DNA of 64,000 nt from SAR202 cluster bacterium (lineage in GTDB: Bacteria > Chloroflexota > Dehalococcoidia > Lucifugimonadales > UBA2962). Shown here piece by piece: positions 63,065-64,000 of the stretch. Made by a program: the position numbers and the translations under genes. The first letter of the stretch is position 1, and each line of letters starts with the position of its first letter. The stretch covers positions 17,894 to 81,893 of the forward strand of contig JAKUTS010000009.1 in the NCBI GenBank assembly GCA_022447925.1. The letters are read 5' to 3'. The notes below the pieces were generated by a model that saw only the letters and a list, made by a program, of their open reading frames with translations, had not been told where the DNA came from and searched no databases.

Positions 63065-64000
63065 ATGAATAATCTTTTCAGTAAAACTGGTTTCAAGGTT
63101 TCATCATCGTTTTTTATTATTGTCCTTTTATCGTTGGGGGTAGTTGCTTGTTCTGGCACTACATCTGAAGAGGAAGCAGTAGACGATTTCTCTACTGACG
63201 CAACATTTTTTACCGGACAATCCGGAGATGAAGAATATACGGGTGAGGCGAAACCAGTGGTGGCAGGAGAGACAAGAGGCTTTGAAACAGCCAGCGTTAT
63301 GAGGAACAAAAGAGGGTCTCATGGAGCGGTTTTACTCCAAGATGGTCGAGTATTTGTTGTTGGTGGGCAAGGTTCAGGCAGCCAGCGAGGCATTATTTAT
63401 ACTTCTGCTGAAGTGTTTGATCCCGTTAGTGGCGTATGGGAAACGGCAGGTGATATGAAAGATCATCGTCACGATTTGTGTGTAGCATTATTGCCAGACG
63501 GAAGAGTGTTGGTCGCGGGAGGCAGGGGTAATTTAAATATGGCTATTCCCACTTCTGAAATATACGACGCTGATGCGGAGACTTGGGTATCTACTGGGGA
63601 GTTAGTTACCGAACGTGATTATATGCCTTGCACCTCTTTGAATGATGGCAGGGTATTAATTACTGGAGGAGAGGGAAGAGATTATCAAGATCTAAGTTCG
63701 GCTGAGGTTTATGATCCTGAAAAAGGTGAATGGGAAGCCGTACCTGACATGTCGGTTACGCGAGCAAGGCATACTGCAACATTACTAGATGATGGCAGAG
63801 TATTGATTACTGGTGGCGGAAAATTAGATCCACCATATGAAAAAAGCGCTGAGATATTTGACCCGAATACGAACACTTGGACTGTAGTGGCTGAAATGTC
63901 CACTGGTAGAGCTGATCATCAAGCGGTTTTGCTTGATGATGGAAGAGTGTTAGCTGTAGGCGGTCGGGGTAAAAAATTAACTAGTGAAATTTATGATCCC
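63065..64000 (+). CDS. Kelch-repeat lipoprotein, cut by window end
   Basis: Open from ATG 63065 to the last base (312 codons, no stop). Signal peptide with lipobox G-V-V-A-C (Cys29), an acidic linker (30-70), then five kelch repeats with L-x-D-G-R-V-L-x-x-G-G and S-A-E-x-Y-D-P before the window ends. Paralogue of the kelch lipoprotein at 21737-22921, with the same repeat wording. Probably exported and membrane anchored; ligand unknown. Confidence 0.85.
   Translation, partial: MNNLFSKTGFKVSSSFFIIVLLSLGVVACSGTTSEEEAVDDFSTDATFFTGQSGDEEYTGEAKPVVAGETRGFETASVMRNKRGSHGAVLLQDGRVFVVGGQGSGSQRGIIYTSAEVFDPVSGVWETAGDMKDHRHDLCVALLPDGRVLVAGGRGNLNMAIPTSEIYDADAETWVSTGELVTERDYMPCTSLNDGRVLITGGEGRDYQDLSSAEVYDPEKGEWEAVPDMSVTRARHTATLLDDGRVLITGGGKLDPPYEKSAEIFDPNTNTWTVVAEMSTGRADHQAVLLDDGRVLAVGGRGKKLTSEIYDP

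Overview
The window is an AT-rich bacterial chromosome segment (visibly about 35-40% GC) packed with about 60 genes and very little spacer. The gene set points to a marine, uncultured Chloroflexota, most likely the SAR202 / Dehalococcoidia-related lineage. The clues are a single-membrane style set of lipoproteins with lipoboxes, substrate-binding proteins with long Val/Glu/Lys coiled-coil spacers after the lipobox, several luciferase-like flavin monooxygenases, an enolase-superfamily enzyme, SDRs, a thiolase-like/DUF35 pair, a decaprenyl-phosphate phosphoribosyltransferase-like UbiA protein, and many TTG start codons. The assignment is an inference from gene content, not a phylogeny.

Layout. 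1-8.8 kb: tail of a probable molybdate-type ABC ATPase (TOBE domain), pyrF, a bifunctional-nuclease-family protein and the complete F-type ATP synthase operon atpI-B-E-F-H-A-G-D-C. 8.9-12.2 kb: Rex redox repressor, citrate synthase and a MidA-like methyltransferase. 12.2-21.6 kb, minus strand: one long probable operon containing aminotransferase, NAD synthetase, a luciferase-like enzyme, the complete glycine cleavage set gcvT-H-PA-PB, a peroxiredoxin and TrmI. 21.7-27.6 kb: kelch lipoprotein, IspH, a ComB-like phosphatase, aldo/keto reductase, D-2-hydroxyacid dehydrogenase and proline iminopeptidase-like hydrolase. 27.6-32.4 kb: a polytopic membrane protein of unknown function and a 1090-residue Asp-box lipoprotein. 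32.5-37.6 kb: an alkyltransferase-like DNA repair protein, a metal/siderophore/cobalamin-type ABC importer and, divergently, a 25-codon cysteine-rich (metallothionein-like) gene followed by a phosphotriesterase-family hydrolase.

37.6-52.9 kb: SDR, a selenocysteine-containing TlpA-like thioredoxin with TPR (in-frame TGA plus a hairpin fitting a bacterial SECIS), DMT exporter, FluC, alpha/beta hydrolase plus flavin monooxygenase, an aspartate-carbamoyltransferase-like protein that has lost part of its catalytic loop, a geranylgeranyl-reductase-like flavoprotein, pterin dehydratase, MFS transporter, GalU, aquaporin, a TM0106-family nuclease, a membrane-bound FeS oxidoreductase and a UbiA enzyme. 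53-59 kb: groES-groEL with a clear terminator, then dnaE. 59-63 kb: a divergent catabolic-looking cluster (small alpha/beta protein, SDR, mandelate-racemase-like enzyme, thiolase-fold protein without the thiolase cysteines, DUF35 protein) around a perfect 16-bp palindrome. The window ends inside a second kelch lipoprotein.

How the genes fit together: core energy metabolism (ATP synthase, Rex, citrate synthase, glycine cleavage, an ETF-dehydrogenase-like membrane FeS protein) is interleaved with oxidoreductases that suit catabolism of diverse organic matter. The most notable items are the probable selenoprotein at 38400-39104, the cysteine-rich microprotein at 35880-35957 beside a metal-type transporter, and the 59-63 kb retro-aldolase-like cluster. 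I saw no tRNA, rRNA, IS element, prophage or CRISPR array. All functional calls come from motif reading by eye; no searches were run.
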